Origin: Bacillota bacterium
Lineage (GTDB): Bacteria > Bacillota > Clostridia > Clostridiales > Clostridiaceae
DNA: 5,163 nucleotides
Reading direction: 5' to 3'
Assembly (NCBI GenBank): GCA_023451395.1
Contig: JAEXZL010000058.1
Span: forward strand, 1 to 5,163
The notes beneath the pieces were generated by a model. That model made no database searches. It was not told the DNA's origin and saw nothing but the letters and a program-made list of their open reading frames with translations. Of the stretch, positions 4,747 to 5,163 are shown one piece after another. Position numbers and translations under genes: made by a program. The number at the start of each line of letters is the position of its first letter. The stretch's first letter is position 1.

Positions 4747-5163
4747 GTGGATAAATATATTTTACAAACATTTGGAATTACAAAACAATATGGAAAAAAT
4801 ACTGCAGTTAACAATGTAAACATGAAGATTAAGAAGGGTGATATATATGGTTTTATTGGGAGAAACGGTGCTGGTAAAACAACAATGCTTAGAATGATTA
4901 CAGGACTTGTAGAACCAACAAAGGGCGAAATAGAACTGTTTTCTGAAAATGGAGGGGAAAGTACCAAAAGAGGATTGCCTAGAATAGGTAGCATTATTGA
5001 ACATCCTGCCTTATATACTGATTTTACTGCCTATGAGAATATGGAGCTTCGGGGAAAGCTACTGGGACTACCTGATAAAAAGATTATAAATAGCATATTG
5101 GAAATTGTAGAGTTATCAGATGTAGGAAAGAAAAAGGTTAAGAACTTTTCCTTAGGGATGAGG
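4747..5163 (+). CDS. ABC transporter ATP-binding protein, BcrA/lantibiotic-resistance type (partial, cut by window end)
   Basis: The first 139 residues of a nucleotide-binding subunit that would energise a separate membrane subunit. The A-loop Tyr15 is in KQYG, Walker A GRNGAGKTT is at 38-46, and the signature begins as FSLGM (134-138) where the window ends; Walker B and the H-loop are outside. The Q-loop glutamine is replaced by Glu85 in GSIIEHPALY. This 'E-loop', together with the SLGM signature, is known from transporters that protect cells from lantibiotics and bacitracin-type peptides. The GTG start has a strong SD, GAGGGGAG (4732-4739), 7 bases upstream; no ATG is nearby in frame before residue 26. 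It follows an OmpR-type regulator and has its own conserved promoter. Export of an antimicrobial peptide is the likely role, but the permease is not visible, so the substrate is unproven. Confidence 0.9.
   Translation, partial: MDKYILQTFGITKQYGKNTAVNNVNMKIKKGDIYGFIGRNGAGKTTMLRMITGLVEPTKGEIELFSENGGESTKRGLPRIGSIIEHPALYTDFTAYENMELRGKLLGLPDKKIINSILEIVELSDVGKKKVKNFSLGMR

Noticed and set aside
4695..5004. Two minus-strand ORFs (4695-4994 and 4762-5004)
   Set aside because: Both are antisense to the ABC ATPase, which has Walker A, a Q-loop-type region and a proper SD.

Overview
The window is AT-rich. It has strong Shine-Dalgarno (SD) sequences, TTG and GTG starts, short intergenic regions and Firmicutes-type protein families. 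This points to a low-GC Gram-positive, most likely a Clostridium or related clostridial chromosome; that placement is inference from style and families, not from a marker gene. No tRNA, rRNA, insertion sequence or CRISPR array was seen. Positions 1-122 hold no gene I can support.

Left region (123-2005): an NmrA-type NAD(P)-binding protein on the minus strand faces away from a WYL-domain transcriptional regulator on the plus strand. The 130-bp gap carries two well-formed divergent promoters. Their -35 boxes are the two arms of the inverted repeat TGACA-N6-TGTCA, so the two genes are probably co-controlled, plausibly by the WYL protein itself. The regulator probably starts at a TTG (1073), because the SD abuts the two upstream ATGs.

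Middle region (1999-3080): a gene made almost entirely of seven RCC1-type repeats of 38 residues, predicted to fold as a seven-bladed beta-propeller. It seems to have its own promoter at the end of the regulator gene and a strong SD, but no ATG, GTG or TTG lies at the right distance. Two hairpin terminators in a row follow it.

Right region (3060-5163): a cytoplasmic YiiX/YebB-like (permuted NlpC/P60) cysteine-hydrolase-type protein, a small doubtful ORF, an OmpR-family response regulator, and the first 139 codons of an ABC transporter ATPase of the antimicrobial-peptide-resistance (BcrA-like) kind, cut by the window end. The most striking observation is that the promoter regions of the hydrolase-like gene and the ABC gene are near copies (38 of 47 bases identical). 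Both carry a TTCTT direct repeat at 22-bp spacing followed by the same -10. These two genes, either side of the response regulator, therefore look like one regulon. A cell-envelope stress or peptide-antibiotic response is the likely theme. The role of the hydrolase-like protein in such a response would be new to me and is inference.
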